Shown: in pieces, positions 58,001 through 64,000 of the stretch
How positions within the stretch are numbered: the first letter of the stretch is position 1
Layout of the letters: each line of letters starts with the position of its first letter
DNA from: Rhabdornis inornatus
Taxonomy: Eukaryota > Chordata > Aves > Passeriformes > Rhabdornithidae
Reading direction: 5' to 3'
Assembly: GCA_013397075.1 (NCBI GenBank)
Contig: VWZS01010170.1
Location: forward strand, 124,001 to 188,000
DNA length: 64,000 bases
Translations under genes and position numbers: made by a program
Notes under the pieces: model-generated
The model's database searches: none
The model's input: the letters and a program-made list of their open reading frames with translations, nothing else
What the model was told of the DNA's origin: nothing

Positions 58001-60234
58001 AAGTATGGTAGCTCATCCTTTCAACTCCTTCAGATTCTGGTCTAAGTGACCTTGCGAATCTGCTGCTGACATTCATTCATTCATTCATTCATTCTTACAA
58101 TATTTGTCAGAAACAAAAAATAACCTAAATAATGTCATTTATCAACTATGAAGAATTAATAATTGATTCTTGAATTTTTTTTTTTATTTCTCAGTTATAC
58201 CTATTTATTAAGCTTCCCATTTGATTACCAGTTCTGCTGATGTGCTGCCATTGGAGTTGCTGTTCTGGTTCCCTTTTTTGTTTCAGTATAATAATCAGAT
58301 ACATATTGAAAAGTTGCCTCTTGGTGATAGTTTCTGCTTTGCTGGTTGTCAGTACAGCAGGAAGCTACAGAAAATGTTAAAGCACCTGAAAAAGAACTGA
58401 GGACAATAAAACATTGTAGCTCCCCCCATTACAGAAGGATCCATCCAGATCTTTGTTGTTGTCTGCTGGCAAACTGCAAAACCCCCTTGGCAGCAGCCAG
58501 CTGGGCTGTACCTGTTTGTGCCAAGTGATCAATTTGAATGGCTCTTTATGAGTCTGGAGTCCCACCTGCTCTGCTTTTGAGGAGGCAGAAGGCACCGTAC
58601 GTAAGTGACCAACATTCAAAGAAAGAGTGGCTTCATGAACTGTAACAAAACATCATGCTGATGCCAGAGAAATGCTTTCCCCTCTATTGAAAAGGCAAGA
58701 TTCAGTCTTGAGAATTGGCTTCATGTTAGAACTGTAAACAGTTCCTATTTTATAACCATGCAAGTATGTAGCTTGTTATATTTTCATCCAGAGGCTGTAG
58801 GGGTTCTTTTTCTTGCAGAATTTGTTCAAAGCCTATGCATACCTCTGGAGGAATAAAAGAAAACGAGTTTGTTCTTCATTATTGCTGTTTGCAATAAGGC
58901 AAGTTGCCTCTGAAAACACAAGGACTGCCCTTCAAAGACACTTTTCTGTGCTCTATATGGATGTTTCCAAGTGTGCATGCGTGTGTGGCTACCATATGTA
59001 CTAAGCATGTTTGTTACCACATATGGCTGGCTTCTTTACCCTTCCTGCTTTTACTGCACCCTCTTACACTAATTTGGGCTGTCAGTGATGCAGAAGTGGG
59101 GAGGAGAGGTGTTCACTGTTATGAAGTGTTTACAACAGTGTGTTATAGGGAATGACCGGAGTGTTTCAGGGACATAAGCAGTAGTCTTGATTAACCTGTT
59201 TAACAGCTCATTTGTGGATAAGGCAAACAGTCTAAAGCCTGATACAGCTGTATTCATTAAATTATTCCTTAGCAAATAATGGTGGATAAAATTAGCAGAC
59301 ATCTGGAGCAGGCACATATTTAAAAGTTATTTTGGTCGAAATGTATAAAGCATACTATGAAGAATATGATTGGTAGCTGGTCTTAATAAACAGTTAGTGA
59401 GTTCTGCCTGCCTAAAATGCAAAACAGATGTATCTTTGTTCTTTTAAAGTGACTTTGATGAATAAACTACAATGTGACGTCAGGTACAAGCTATTGGATG
59501 TCTGAGTCCGGCAGAGAAATTTTTCAGAATAAAAAAAAGAAACTTTCCATTGTCGGCTCTGGAGAGAACAAAGTGAATTCCAGTGCATTGCTCTCAGAGC
59601 AAATAGAAGCAGGTTCAGAATCTCTAGATAGGCAATCCAAACATTTATTATTGGTATTATTTTCAGGAAGATCTGTTTTTGTCTGCTGCATTTTCTTCTC
59701 CTTACAGCAAGTCTCAGATTTTGGCAATTTGCATCACTATTAAGGGGCTCTGGGTTTGGAGGTTTTTTTTTTTCTTCTTTTNGGTTCTTTAACGCTGCTG
59801 GTTTTTGCTTTTGTATTGTAATGAGCAATTTAACATTTTTCAGAGCAATAGTCTTTGCTTTGGTGTGCACTTTTTGGCAGACTGAGCAAGCAGGCAGTTC
59901 AGTGCTGTACCCCTTGTGTCAGGAAGTCAGCTCATTCTCTGCAGGTGTTTCATCCATAAACAAGCATCAGCCACAGGCTTCTTTTTTTTTACGGAAACCC
60001 TCTGGAATTTAACTTTCAGATACAAATACTTGGAGAAGTTGGCAGCAGAGGAGTATGAGAAGGAGCTGAAGAGTCGGACTGTCAGCCGAGGCAGAAGTGA
60101 GCTGTCCTTGAATCTGAGATCTCCTTCAGCTCCATCCTCACCTGTACCCAAGTGCGTCAGCCCAGCATCCATAGAGTCCCAGGAAGAGCTGAAGACCCCT
60201 TCCATCCCATGTGGAACTCCTCAGCCCTCAGAAG
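9902..60234 (+). CDS. FHOD3: FHOD3, formin homology 2 domain containing 3; internal part, 11 exons
   Basis: Joined coding segments: 9902-10013, 16741-16835, 20933-21076, 22946-23178, 24418-24504, 35518-35616, 37967-38344, 41792-41917, 52449-52583, 55841-55891, 60020-60234 (1675 bases, 558 codons plus one base, no stop). Seen: the DID stretch with motifs LLLVFVEYTESNAP, PWSNIMEILEEKDGVDTELL and LSGLPDQDSFYDVVDCLEEL, and the charged helix with GLLTSSFRQHQESLAAERER, all in FHOD3 order. Known: FHOD3 is a diaphanous-related formin that nucleates and bundles actin, is needed for sarcomere organisation in heart and skeletal muscle, and is held inactive by DID-DAD contact. The paralogue FHOD1 shares the DID but, as I recall, matches the linker and charged helix less well. 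Both ends are missing: GBD and early DID upstream, FH1, FH2 and DAD downstream. The three exons at 24418, 35518 and 37967 are probably optional. Confidence 0.96.
11543..12635 (-). mobile_element. CR1 LINE, 5'-truncated, about 1.1 kb, with dead reverse transcriptase
   Basis: Read on the - strand this is the last third of avian CR1 ORF2 plus the 3' untranslated end. A 127-codon open frame (12163-11780) keeps KKANGILACIRNSV, LVRSHLESCVWFWAPHCKKD, LEHVQRKAMKLL and FSLEKRRLRG, the conserved C-terminal CR1 reverse-transcriptase block. Further 5' (12378-12363) the catalytic FADD motif is present as FAGD: the first aspartate codon is GGC at 12374-12372. That motif is in a different frame from the 127-codon frame, so at least one indel separates them. 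The copy is inactive. It ends on the 5' side near 12635 by truncation; the 3' end has a degraded TAGAGTCACAGAGTCATTTT head on the + strand. Confidence 0.94.
13145..13201 (+). repeat. Direct repeat copy 1 (partner 14219-14278)
   Basis: About 57 bases containing TTTAAGCATACTGGACTGCA and GGCTCTGG recur at 14219-14278 with a handful of mismatches, 1.07 kb downstream in the same orientation. The family is not recognised. Confidence 0.8.
14083..14218 (+). repeat. Left arm of a large imperfect inverted repeat
   Basis: This arm, about 136 bases, pairs with the reverse complement of 14461-14598. Shared blocks include CAAGAGGAGGCAGTACTATC, GAAACCTTTCTTTTCAAATG (one small gap) and TCTCAATCTGAA. Identity judged by eye is about 80 percent. 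The loop (14219-14460) is about 242 bases and begins with direct repeat copy 2. Confidence 0.88.
14219..14278 (+). repeat. Direct repeat copy 2 (partner 13145-13201)
   Basis: It contains CTTTAAGCATACTGGACTGC followed by ACAGGCTCTGG. It begins exactly where the left arm of the inverted repeat stops, which suggests the same element or rearrangement created both structures. Confidence 0.8.
14461..14598 (-). repeat. Right arm of the large imperfect inverted repeat
   Basis: This is the reverse-complement partner of 14083-14218. The + strand contains GATAGTACTGCCTCCTCTTG and CATTTGAAAGAAAGGTT, complementary to the left arm. If transcribed within the FHOD3 pre-mRNA the arms could form a stem of about 135 base pairs. 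Confidence 0.88.
16741..16835 (+). CDS. FHOD3: FHOD3 exon: DID, AKPWSNIMEILEEKDGVDTE
   Basis: The acceptor is CTTTTCCTCCAG; the first two bases complete the Gly codon begun in the previous exon. The 32-residue peptide includes PWSNIMEILEEKDGVDTELL and VYAMTLVNK, almost unchanged from mammalian FHOD3 and part of the DID armadillo fold. It ends on a full codon before GTTTGT, a donor with T instead of A/G at +3. Neighbouring exons continue the same fold. Confidence 0.96.
16836..20932 (+). other. FHOD3: FHOD3 intron, 4.1 kb
   Basis: It runs from GTTTGT to TTTGATTCTTAG. It contains a T-rich run (17727-17761), a 22-base near-tandem repeat of CATAGTTGAACA (19263-19308) and otherwise ordinary intron sequence. 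No mobile element or additional exon recognised. Confidence 0.8.
17727..17761. repeat. T-rich low-complexity run
   Basis: Mostly T broken by G, of the type TTTTTTGTTTTTT. Confidence 0.75.
20933..21076 (+). CDS. FHOD3: FHOD3 exon: DID C-terminal part, TLSGLPDQ to FNIYE
   Basis: The exon is 144 bases, phase 0 at both ends, bounded by TTGATTCTTAG and GTAACA. The 48 residues include LSGLPDQDSFYDVVDCLEEL, EAISQRHLNKKGTDLDL and VEQFNIYE, the last DID helices and the start of the connection to the coiled region. Sequence differences from mammalian FHOD3 as I remember it are few (for example Ser for Thr in the DQDSFY motif). The LDLVEQ segment is a landmark shared with FHOD1. Confidence 0.96.
21077..22945 (+). 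other. FHOD3: FHOD3 intron, 1.9 kb
   Basis: It runs from GTAACA to TTTGTTTGTCAG. No repeat or gene recognised, apart from a possible ancient interspersed-repeat trace around 21484-21545 that I cannot confirm. Confidence 0.8.
22946..23178 (+). CDS. FHOD3: FHOD3 exon: end of DID and basic, GC-rich linker
   Basis: The exon starts with VTLRHEDGDE in phase 0 after TTTGTCAG and ends two bases into a codon before GTAAAG. It is 233 bases and visibly GC- and CpG-rich compared with the AT-rich introns around it. Features in order: acidic HEDGDES, a Pro-rich EPPPSG, a basic KDRRRASLG with an R-R-x-S type site for basophilic kinases, a second cluster ERRRSRRHSAQ, then KSTLSAPASPCGQS. The same layout is found in mammalian FHOD3. 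Phosphorylation of these serines is inferred from consensus only. Confidence 0.95.
23179..24417 (+). other. FHOD3: FHOD3 intron, 1.2 kb
   Basis: It runs from GTAAAG to GGCCTGGTCTTTAG. Nothing else was recognised in it. Confidence 0.75.
24418..24504 (+). CDS. FHOD3: FHOD3 optional exon, 87 bases
   Basis: Flanked by TCTTTAG and GTGAGT. With the two bases carried from the previous exon it reads S-GLTAESPTVLQADN-KDDSAFEDEFKASS and leaves two bases, so its phase is 2-2 and it can be included or skipped freely. The peptide is acidic in its second half (DDSAFEDEF). The short mammalian isoform, as I remember it, has nothing here, so this is probably a cassette exon. Support is frame, splice sites, strong codon-like composition and position; I do not recall a matching mammalian peptide. 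An alternative donor two bases earlier (24503) would break the frame. Confidence 0.76.
30126..30650 (-). other. Antisense intronic open frame, 174 codons, unrecognised
   Basis: The open frame runs ATG to stop on the strand opposite FHOD3, with an in-frame TAG only two codons before the ATG. The predicted product is Lys/Arg/His rich, with FNCCSWFIWDTAKQ near the start and ILKYIQKERINVIFRAWKCM in the middle. No signal peptide, clear membrane segment or known motif is visible. No polyadenylation context or splice partner was identified. Open frames of this length can arise by chance in 64 kb of six-frame sequence, so I regard coding as unlikely. Confidence 0.12.
31525..31595 (-). mobile_element. 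CR1 LINE 3' end, short fragment
   Basis: The + strand reads TCATAGAATCAGAATGGCTT, then GTTGAAAGGGACCTAAAGAT and TATTAGATCT, a diverged copy of the reverse-complemented CR1 3' end (consensus: TCATAGAATC, GGTTGGAAGGGACC, TTAAAGATCATCTAG). Only about 70 bases are recognisable. Confidence 0.85.
35518..35616 (+). CDS. FHOD3: FHOD3 optional acidic exon, 99 bases
   Basis: The acceptor is GGTCTGACCTCAG and the donor AG|GTACCA; phase 2-2. Translation: EDEYEEEEEEQPVTEPNTED followed by EGEEEANRQVKA. More than half the residues are Glu or Asp. Mammalian FHOD3 long forms have a similar acidic run ending in a QPITEPN-like motif, which supports the call. The frame works whether or not the 87-base exon precedes it (S-E-R-E-D-E if skipped). 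Consensus CK2 sites are present at TEPNTED and NTEDEGEE. A second possible donor is GGCAG|GTCAAA at 35607, which would break the frame. Confidence 0.9.
36134..36170. repeat. TA/TG-rich microsatellite
   Basis: GATATATATATGTGTATATA followed by TGTATATACATATACA: an interrupted purine-pyrimidine alternating tract with a short palindrome. Confidence 0.8.
37856..37884. repeat. T-rich tract near the 37967 acceptor
   Basis: A run of T interrupted by G, about 85 bases upstream of the exon. It may add to the polypyrimidine signal or be a binding site for a splicing regulator; that role is inferred. Confidence 0.7.
37967..38344 (+). CDS. FHOD3: FHOD3 optional Ser/Pro-rich exon, 378 bases
   Basis: The largest exon here, with acceptor TTTTCCTCCTGCAG and donor AG|GTAGAT, phase 2-2, 126 codons. 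About a quarter of the residues are serine. It opens with EIPDVHEAVKESFSQCF, continues through a Ser-rich stretch with six SP and two TP sites (for example LSSPSSPATALLSSPQN, ITPKASPT), then the aromatic segment LPYVPHTPFHLFSYDFEESP and a charged end EKEAEMMRENR. It looks intrinsically disordered except for the aromatic patch and the charged tail. The short mammalian isoform lacks it, so it is probably a tissue-specific insert. Confidence 0.9.
38345..41791 (+). other. FHOD3: FHOD3 intron, 3.4 kb
   Basis: It runs from GTAGAT to TTCATCCCATTTCTTCAG and includes a 16-base poly(A) run (38957-38972). A stretch at 40166-40340 is open in two frames after an AG, but lacks a usable donor and is not annotated as an exon. 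Otherwise nothing recognised. Confidence 0.78.
38957..38972. repeat. Poly(A) run
   Basis: Sixteen consecutive A in the intron; no retroposed copy recognised before it. Confidence 0.85.
41792..41917 (+). CDS. FHOD3: FHOD3 exon: Ser/Tyr/Thr-Pro linker, 126 bases
   Basis: The acceptor is CCCATTTCTTCAG and the donor AG|GTTTGT, phase 2-2, 42 codons. The peptide R-YNSYGSSSYSSPRPYAGV and SAPTTPTTRYGTTLSPPQET aligns with the mammalian segment that has an N-S-Y-H-S-S-R-P and a VPTTPT motif. In the short mammalian isoform this exon joins directly to the end of the basic linker exon (22946-23178); the phases here allow the same joint. It contains several proline-directed sites and likely forms a flexible linker. 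Confidence 0.94.
42178..42257 (+). repeat. 40-base tandem duplication, two copies
   Basis: Copies at 42178-42217 and 42218-42257, each starting ACATAAGCTGTTCTAAG and ending GGTGAATTAAAACAC; they differ at only two positions (GCATTAG versus GTATTAA), so the duplication looks young. Confidence 0.93.
42938..42977. repeat. TA/TG microsatellite
   Basis: Interrupted run of TATATATGTATGTATG and TGTGTGTATGTGTATATG units. Confidence 0.8.
46121..46142. repeat. Perfect 22-base AT palindrome
   Basis: The bases TAATATTAATA followed by TATTAATATTA read the same on both strands. No associated element was seen. Confidence 0.8.
46507..46528. repeat. (AAAAC)n microsatellite
   Basis: About four CAAAA units in tandem. 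Confidence 0.8.
46638..46666. repeat. T/C-rich low-complexity run
   Basis: TTCTTTCTTTTCTTTTTC followed by a run of T. Confidence 0.75.
51562..51758. repeat. AT-rich palindromic repeat block
   Basis: Almost 200 bases of A/T. It begins with a perfect 28-base palindrome (51563-51590, arms ATATAAGTATATAT). It then contains two copies, about 63 bases apart, of a unit with AATAAGTATAT, GATATACTT and GATATAAAAATATAT (starting near 51647 and 51710). The antisense frame 51891-51553 is low-complexity Tyr/Ile and is not a gene. Confidence 0.9.
52449..52583 (+). CDS. FHOD3: FHOD3 exon: start of the charged helix, 135 bases
   Basis: The acceptor is CCTTTTCTGCAG and the donor AA|GTAGGA; phase 2-2, 45 codons. 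It reads PALGGLLTSSFRQHQESLAA, then ERERRRQEREERLQRIER and EERNKF. The GLLTSSFRQHQESLAAERER part is a hallmark of FHOD3. From SLAA on, the Glu/Arg pattern predicts a long charged alpha-helix or coiled coil that continues through the next two exons. The donor lacks the usual G at -1; the codon made across the joint is AAC (Asn), where I remember Ser in mammals. Confidence 0.95.
52584..55840 (+). other. FHOD3: FHOD3 intron, 3.3 kb
   Basis: It runs from GTAGGA to AATTCTCTTTCTAG and includes a (GGGA)n run (52906-52923). No further exon or mobile element recognised. Confidence 0.8.
52906..52923. repeat. (GGGA)4 microsatellite
   Basis: AAGGGAGGGAGGGAGGGA: about four GGGA units. The G runs could in principle form a G-quadruplex on the + strand. 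Confidence 0.85.
55841..55891 (+). CDS. FHOD3: FHOD3 small exon in the charged helix, 51 bases
   Basis: The acceptor is TTCTCTTTCTAG and the donor AG|GTTTGT; phase 2-2, only 17 codons, reading RDYLDKREELRQAREE. The mammalian protein has nearly the same segment (RxYLDKREEQRQAREER). It continues the charged helix started in 52449-52583 and joins to YKYLEKLAAEE in 60020. The frame stays open past the donor (to 56000) by chance; homology stops at the donor. Confidence 0.94.
58071..58094. repeat. (ATTC)6 microsatellite
   Basis: Six perfect ATTC units; likely polymorphic in length. Confidence 0.92.
59782..59782. other. Undetermined base (N)
   Basis: A single N after a run of T and C (59762-59781). 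It is the only ambiguous base I noticed, and it points to uncertain length of this homopolymer in the assembly. Confidence 0.98.
60020..60234 (+). CDS. FHOD3: FHOD3 exon: end of charged helix and Ser/Pro linker, 215 bases
   Basis: The acceptor is AATTTAACTTTCAG and the donor GAAG|GTAAGT (strong). It enters in phase 2 and leaves in phase 1. It reads YKYLEKLAAEEYEKELKSRT, VSRGRSELSLNLRSPSAPSS, then PVPKCVSPASIESQEELKTP and CGTPQPSE. The first part matches the mammalian YKYLEQLAAEE and SRSVSRGR segments; the second half is a fast-evolving Ser/Pro linker with several SP/TP sites, including an ESQEEL motif that resembles the mammalian DSQEAL. The next exon is beyond the window; the last codon is incomplete (one base, G). 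Confidence 0.95.
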
Positions 60235-63200
60235 GTAAGTGAAAAGGAGGGCAGGGGAAACAATGCTGGGTTTATCACAGTTTCTCTTGGGATAATGATG
60301 ATTTCTGATGCACGAGTCCAAGAATACCATCTGTACGGTGGCAAAGGTCCTACATTGTTCCATCCTGTCTTCCTAAACTGCCTATTTTTTTTGCATTGAT
60401 TTGGATATCATGTAATCTGTTCAAAAATAGGATACACTGCTAATTGTTGCTATGATTTATGCTGTCATTGTCTGTTGCTCTTCAAATGGAATCATTAGAA
60501 AATAGAGAATACAGAGGGTCTTAATTTTAATGTCATTCTCCTTATATATGAGGAGTTGCTGAATACTAGACAAACAGTATTCCTGCCAGCACATTTTGCT
60601 TATGTGGATTCTCTGAAAGAAATGCAACAGATGAATGCCAAGATTATAATAACCTTCCAGTAGAGCACAGGCTGAATGTGACAAACTGAAAAGGTCTTGA
60701 ATTGAAGGCAGGGGGAGTGTGTTGATTATTTTTAATACCAAGAAAAACTATTAAAATTGTAGTACAAGTTATAAAGGACTTAAAAGAGACCACAGACAAT
60801 TAGTAAGAACGAAAGTATAACTAGTGTTTGCACGGTTGGTTTGCTGTCATATAATTTATTGGTGTACAGAGCAATGCTTTTTGTGTGTGTTTGTATGTCA
60901 TTCTGCCACTTGCATCATGTACCTCTCCTTCAGTCCTCAAAACAACACATGCCATACAGATTTATATTTGCATTACATGATGTTGCATTAACATTGGGAG
61001 CTACAATGCATGTTGAGGGCAAATTATCACCATCACTCATTTTTATTTTATTTGATTTCCTGCTACATGCTATTGGGGATTAATGCATTTGTAACTTGCA
61101 CTGCTTGGTTTTATGGAGTGTTATGGCTGGTAGCATGCTATAAAGCAAGGCAATTTAGGAAAAATATTACAAATACTGAATGCTGCATATGTTTGTCTTC
61201 ACCGTACTAAGTATGGTGAAAGTTTATTTTATTTAGTTTTATACATTTTCCCAATTACATTCCCCAGTTTTCTTGTTTGGAACCTTAACAGTCTCAGTGG
61301 AATCATTTGAACTTAGAAACCACAGATACTTTCCTTCAGTACTGATAGTCAGAAACATCCAAACACCCATTTTATTTAGTGCTATATTGCTTTTAGAGCA
61401 AATAAGCTGGATTTTTCCACCATTAGGATTTCAGAGCTGGGTAGGGAGCAAGTATCTCTTGTGATGATTATTTTAACATATTTCTCCTGGAAGCATTAAA
61501 AAAAATTGCAGCATGAAATGGAGCAGCACAAACCATTTGGAGAATACATTTAGAGCAGGTGTACAGGGCAGCTTCAGACAGCCAGAATGTGGCAAAGCTA
61601 TCAACATATGGATAGACAGGACATCTCTACTAAAACTCCTGACAATATAGTAGGCATTGGAGGGCAGCACCTGGAAGCCTGGCAAATGGACCACAAGGAG
61701 AGAATATATGGATGGGGCAGGGTAGCCTTCCAGCCAAGGGCAGCTGCAGGCACGTGGCCAGGATAGAATCTGAACAGGGGCCTGAAATCTGCATACTTTA
61801 GCAGGATCTGGGCATGGGGGATGACTGCTTTTTCAGATTTACCAAAAGTATTGGAAAGGTCATAGGAAGTCATGAGCATGTGGGCAGGACACACCATCTG
61901 GAAGTGCCATATTACTGGATATCGGAGCAAGCTTCATGTAGACACTGTGCCATGGTCTCTGTACTATTACTTGACTTCCTTATACTCCATCCTGAATTAA
62001 AATCTCAATTTTACTGGTTTTAGGAAGGGTTATGAATCCCACTTAATAAGTAGAGAAAATGAAGCAATAATTTGCTCAGGCCAGTTGTAAGAAAAGCTGA
62101 ATTAGAGCCATGGAACTCAGATTACTTGCACCCCAAGCAGTCGCTTTTAACATGGGGTTCACCGTCTTCCCAAGCAGGAATGAAACTGCAGAAGGAAAAC
62201 AGTTCTCTGATTCTGTGCATAGGATGCTGTGCATATAGGATCCTCTAAAGACTCTGCAAGAATGGTGTTAAGAGATGTGTGATATTCATCTGCAGAATTC
62301 AGAACCTGAGGTCAAAGGCAAACAGTGTTTATCTACTAGCAAAACAATAAGGGATTTTTGAAGTCAGATTTATTTTATTCCTTTTGTGCTGAAATATCCT
62401 TTGGCCATCCAGTATCTACTGGTATTAAGAAGGAAACAGATTCTGTCTGTGGAACTTTGTCTCACACTGTGAAACATGTCAGTACCACTACCCAATATAA
62501 AAATCTGGACTTACTGACCTGAAGTGTTTTCTCATATAAAACAATGGATTCCACTGAAGTAATCAAGTCTTGTAGGACTTACTCTTGTAAAACTTGTGTT
62601 ATGGCGTTCGGAGGAAATGAAGACAGTCCTGTAACTGCAAAAAGGAACTTAATTATTTTTTTCAGAGCAGCTACTTACTCTTTTGTAATTTCATTGGAGA
62701 ATATATTTTGTGAAGTGCAAGTATGCAGTAAAGGAGGAGCAACAATAACTGAGACATCTCTGAAGTAAATCTACAAAGGAATTTCAGGTGAACCCTTCTC
62801 TGAAAGAAGCAGCTTTTGAGAAAGTAAGCAGGCCAACCCAAGTGCACACTGTGGACGGTAGGAGACCTTCTGAACATAGTGGTAGTTGAGCAGGGCTCAA
62901 ATGCTGCCCAAAGCACGATAAGAGCATCTCAGCACATGGGGAAGCACCAGGGCATGAGTGTACAAGGAGACCAATGCAGCCCCAGTTGCAGAGCAAAAGG
63001 AACCATGATGCAGAAAGTCAGAGGAGGAACTGGAATGGGAGGACAAAAAAAGATCATTTCTGACTACACAAATAAAAAGCCAATTCAGCCTGCACCTGTT
63101 GTTACCAACACAAGGAATGGGAGGAAAAGGTTGGAGTGGAAGTGGGGAGAGATAAAGAATCCCTGCAGAATTCAGGGGAAGAGGAATCCTATGCTGGAGT

Positions 63201-64000
63201 ATCTGAAGGGAGATAACAGGCAAGATTTGAGGTGATGCCTGAACGATTGAACCAAGAAGTCTTGGGCAGACAGGCATTTTCAGACTTAGTGTGTGCATCC
63301 ACAAGAGACACTCAACATATGTTTCTCACACCTCCAAGTGGAAAGCAGAGAAAATAGATGAGGATGTGGTTGGCTAATCAATTAGCCTGACAGGGGATTA
63401 GATGTGAGCCTGGAGGGATATTTCTTCTCTCTGAGGGCTTATAGGACTGGAGGGTTGAGTTCTTATCAGCAGGATACAGCATCTTGTGTCTGCTTCAAAG
63501 TTGATTTATAGTTGAGTATTAAAGGAAATGTCCATATCCCTCTACTGCATTTTAAGTTCTTAGGCTTGCTTTTCAGAAGGGATCATCTTATAAAAGTATC
63601 ATGTTTCTTAACATCTCAGGCATACCTTCTTTGCTGTTGATGCTTTTTGATTTGACCAAGCTTGCTTTCCTGAGTCTTTGCACTCTCCACCAGCAGAAGT
63701 CTGAAGACAGGGGACAGAGCCTGGTCTGTTATTTATTTCTCTTGCCACCTGTAAGGTTGCCACTTGGAGTAGTGTTTTGTCTGGTATGAAAATTGATCCA
63801 GTAGATGTGGGACTGAAAGTTTGAGCTCATTTCAAATAGGCCGCTACCAGGCATTCACTGAGAATTGTATTTTTTAACATCTTCAGTTCCCACTAATATC
63901 ACTGCAGTGGATTACATGATGGAAATGCAAGTGATGGACACATGTCTAGCTTGCTGGCTTTGCTCTCTTGACAGTGTTTCCTGGCAGATTTGATTTTTGT
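60235..64000 (+). other. FHOD3: FHOD3 intron (5' part), 3.8 kb to the window end
   Basis: It starts with GTAAGT. No following exon of FHOD3 was found before 64000. Two stretches (61490-61930 and 62800-63300) are less AT-rich and have overlapping open frames on both strands, without a recognisable product; they could be old interspersed repeats that I cannot name. Confidence 0.78.

Larger units (their letters stand above)
55892..60019 (+). other. FHOD3: FHOD3 intron, 4.1 kb
   Basis: It runs from GTTTGT to TTTAACTTTCAG. It holds an (ATTC)6 microsatellite (58071-58094) and, near its end, a T-rich run with an undetermined base N at 59782. No further gene recognised. Confidence 0.8.

Noticed and set aside
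1..64000. tRNA, rRNA, CRISPR arrays, bacterial operons, and viral or endogenous retroviral genes.
   Set aside because: None was seen on reading; the only mobile-element coding remnants I could name are CR1.

Overview
The window is vertebrate, most likely avian, genomic DNA. It carries the middle part of one gene on the + strand, FHOD3 (formin homology 2 domain containing 3, a formin that builds and maintains actin filaments in muscle sarcomeres and other cells). The bird assignment rests on several copies of the CR1 LINE with the typical avian CR1 3' sequence and reverse-transcriptase remnants, low overall repeat density, and an exon-intron gene whose protein is very close to mammalian FHOD3. 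I cannot name a species or an order.

Eleven exons are readable between 9902 and 60234. Each has AG/GT borders, and all join in one frame into 558 codons plus one base. The first three exons and the start of the fourth (9902-23178) encode the C-terminal half of the armadillo-like DID/FH3 domain, starting near residue 200 of the vertebrate protein. The rest of exon 4 is a GC-rich basic linker. Three exons follow that the short mammalian isoform, as I remember it, lacks: 24418-24504, 35518-35616 (very acidic) and 37967-38344 (Ser/Pro rich). Exon 41792-41917 is a Ser/Tyr/Thr-Pro linker. Exons 52449-52583, 55841-55891 and the first part of 60020-60234 encode a long Glu/Arg-rich helix, and the last exon ends in another Ser/Pro linker. 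The N-terminal GTPase-binding region and first half of the DID lie upstream of the window; FH1, FH2 and DAD lie downstream.

Six consecutive exons (24418 to 55891) are all multiples of three and all have phase 2 at both ends, so any of them can be skipped without breaking the frame. This is the strongest structural theme of the window and fits a region of tissue-specific alternative splicing.

The remaining roughly 97 percent is intron. It contains a CR1 3' end on the - strand (4358-4622) beside a second CR1 fragment on the + strand (about 4800-4925), a larger 5'-truncated CR1 on the - strand (11543-12635) whose reverse-transcriptase active site is mutated, and a short CR1 end near 31525-31595. 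Other intronic structure includes a large imperfect inverted repeat (14083-14598) with a 60-base direct repeat at its edge, an AT-rich palindromic repeat block (51562-51758), a 40-base tandem duplication (42178-42257) and several microsatellites. I found no second convincing protein-coding gene, no tRNA or rRNA, and nothing bacterial or viral. The longest unexplained open frame is a 174-codon antisense frame in an intron (30126-30650), which could be chance.
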